From the NCBI GenBank assembly GCA_015680905.1, contig CM027384.1:72821501-72885500 (forward strand): 64,000 nt of DNA. The letters are read 5' to 3'. Positions within the stretch are counted from its first letter, which is position 1; every line of letters starts with the position of its first letter. The position numbers and the translations under genes were made by a program. The notes below the pieces were generated by a model that searched no databases, had not been told where the DNA came from, and saw nothing but the letters and a program-made list of their open reading frames with translations. The stretch is from Coptis chinensis. Taxonomy: Eukaryota > Streptophyta > Magnoliopsida > Ranunculales > Ranunculaceae. Positions 62,020 to 64,000 of the stretch are shown here, one piece after another.

Positions 62020-62642
62020 AGGCTTTTATTTTGAGATTTAATACCTCCTTTTACAGTAGACTCTTTTATTCGATACAAGAATGAGATTTACTTTTCACCT
62101 ATTTATTAGGGATTTTTTTCGATTTTGTTGGAAACTAGAAATTACCTGACTTCGTCACGATGCGCCGCAGGTTTACCGTCTATGTGCATGTTTATTATTG
62201 TTCGTTTGACTTTACTTAAAATTTTCTGAAAACTCATTTAATTTGTGACGATATGCTAGAGGTAATATAACTTAAACTGATTTGACAACTAATTTTACTA
62301 AACTTAATAGCTTCTATCACCCACCGAACACTCTCAACATAATTCAAATTGCCGAACTCGTACGTGGGTATATAACTTGTAACAACTATGGAATGCCACA
62401 AAGAAAGGTTCGCACAATTAAACTGCCACGCACATTACGAAATGTACTCCACTTCCGCCCAAACATCTTATGAATGACTTAATGGAAGAACATCATGAAC
62501 CCCTCCCAACCCTTTCAAGCTTTAGTCCAAACAGACAAAACATTAGACATCATCTACATTATCACACTCTCCATACATATTTTCCCTTGGTTAGGAATTC
62601 TCCCAAGGAAAGAAACTTCAAACCAAGTCCAGTGTTAGCATC
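62020..62642. other. no gene seen
   Basis: AT-rich sequence upstream of the LINE ORF1. A 63-codon plus-strand frame at 62282-62473 shows no recognisable motif. GCATC at 62638-62642 is the left target duplication of the next solo LTR. Confidence 0.5.
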
Positions 62643-63393
62643 TGATTAGTCCCCAAATGTGCATTTTATTACCTTTACAATGTTTCAAATACGCCCTTCT
62701 TATGTTTAATGAACAGACAACTTATAGCTTTTGCTACCGTTTGCAGGATACAGGCCATTTAGGATGCATATTCATAATACGTGCATTTTAGCACAAAAAT
62801 GATGGCTATTTACGCTACTTGGGAAGATTCCAGCTTAGGAGTAACATTGTCGGAAAGTCAAAAGTCAAGTCAACTGTCAAAGTTAAAGACTCAAGGACTC
62901 AATACTGAAAGCTACTGACTCAGGGACCTAAAGCAAAAATCAAGACTTCTATTGTATGGGCTTAGGTGAAAAGCCCATAAGATTGTTTCTAGAAGGAAGG
63001 GTATAATTATAAATGGTGTCCTATATAAACCAAAGAGATGTAGAGAATTAACCATCCAATGTTTTAGGGTCCAAACCATTTAGGAGTAGATTTAAGTAAT
63101 TTTACATTCAAGTCTTTTTATTTTATTTTAATTGCTTTATTTCAATTTCCAATGTTGTCTTTCAAGTTCTTCAATCAAAGTTCAATCAAGTTTCTTTCAC
63201 TACAAGTTCTTGTCTTCAGTGTCTTTCATTCATACTTTAATCTTGTTTTCATTTCATGTTTTAAACCCCATCCGTTCAACTAGTGTTTTCCACCATTAGA
63301 AAAGAGAGAGAGTTTTCAACCATCCAACCATTCCTCCCACCATAAGAATTTAAGATGAACAACAAACCCAACTCCCACTTTCTCAACTTGTCA
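62643..63393 (+). mobile_element. solo LTR 2 with target duplication GCATC
   Basis: 751 bp, TGATTAGTCCCC...CTTGTCA, flanked by GCATC on both sides (62638-62642 and 63394-63398). TATA-like CCTATATAAACC near 63023. It is the same family as solo LTR 1. A solo LTR of this kind is what is left after recombination between the two LTRs of a full element. Confidence 0.85.
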
Positions 63394-63398
63394 GCATC

Positions 63399-63879
63399 CA
63401 TCTTGAGTTATATCAATTTAGATTTCTATGTCCTACATATTTTAGCACTGTAAAAACTTCTCAAGCAGTCTAGTAAGTAGTATAGCGCATATATTTGTCC
63501 CTAAAAACCTAACTCGTATTCTTTTTTTTTTTTTTTTTTTTTAAATGAACTCATACAATGTGAATGAATTGATTTAAATTGAATGAGCAATCCCAAAACC
63601 ATAAAATTTTGTCTATAACAGTGTCATATAACAACTCTTCATGGCTGAATGAAACATATATACTCTTATAATGCAATTGCTACGTTGCATTCGTTAGTAT
63701 TTGGCCTGGGTACCTGTAGTAGAAATTATTGTTTGTAAAAATTCTTTGCTAGCTCTTTCTACGTGATATTATAACTTCGTAAATTTGGTAAATTTCATTG
63801 TGTATTATAAGGGTTCTTATATAGACACCACTGATTTTACCAAGGGCACTACACACTAACCACAAAACAAACGGGTCCT
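63399..63879. other. no gene seen; poly-T tract
   Basis: AT-rich. A T run of about 23 bases at 63520-63542 could be the poly-A tail of a minus-strand retroposon, but the body beside it is not recognised. Confidence 0.4.
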
Positions 63880-64000
63880 AGATTTTTTTTTTTTTTTTTG
63901 AAACGTTTATGAGGGGTTTGGCAGACCCCAACCTGTATTAATCAAACTCTCTGGTACAACTTACCAATAGCATATTCCTCTACTATTACATTAAGCTCAT
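63880..64000 (-). mobile_element. possible LINE 3' end, minus strand
   Basis: A run of 17 or more T followed by sequence whose complement reads ...TTAATACAGGTTGGGGTCTG and CCAAACCCCTCATAAACG before the A tail. This is the style of plant LINE 3' ends. It runs off the window. Confidence 0.4.

Noticed and set aside
1-64000. tRNA, rRNA or other structural RNA genes
   Set aside because: None seen on either strand; the only tRNA-like matches are short primer-binding sites of LTR elements.

Overview
The window is AT-rich nuclear DNA of a plant, most likely a eudicot. The signs are GT-AG introns, Athila-like Ty3/gypsy elements with a tRNA-Asp type primer site, plant Helitrons with Rep/helicase and RPA-type genes, a CACTA transposon, and gene fragments that align by eye with plant families. 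I find no clearly intact single-copy host gene. This is a graveyard of nested transposons, several carrying pieces of host genes.

Layout. 1-9.2 kb: host-gene fragments (RADA-like, glycine-rich RRM protein, TDP2-like), all on the minus strand, within a head-to-tail array of minus-strand Helitrons whose junctions can be read at 4978/4979 and 8303/8304. The right-hand Helitron carries a Mutator-type MITE. 9.4-24.6 kb: a gag-protease LTR element with target duplication CTTGG. Its right LTR is split by a 6.1-kb CACTA element (target duplication TAG) that carries a long WDR55-like reading frame, a LOG/lysine-decarboxylase-like fragment and a stretch that looks organellar. 24.6-30.4 kb: a dsRNA-binding/coiled-coil gene relic and an RPA1-like gene with visible exons, both minus strand, then a second copy of the small Helitron. 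30.6-31.2 kb: a MATE transporter fragment. 31.5-36.1 kb: a decayed Rep-helicase Helitron interrupted by a 1.6-kb LTR element.

37.2-39.4 kb: a spliced gypsy-type transposon ORF, truncated exactly where an LTR begins. 39.4-56.9 kb: a giant inverted repeat. Two arms of about 8.7 kb, each LTR-gag-pol of an Athila-like element, meet tail to tail around 48.11 kb. 56.9-59.2 kb: the 3' end and LTR of a related element in plus orientation. 59.2-62.0 kb: a minus-strand LINE with a solo LTR inside it. 62.6-63.4 kb: a second solo LTR of that family with target duplication GCATC. The window ends in what looks like a LINE 3' end.

The genes do not form a pathway. What links them is capture: Helitrons hold fragments of DNA-repair and replication genes, and the CACTA element holds at least two adjacent host fragments. 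The relative order of insertion can be read from the nesting.
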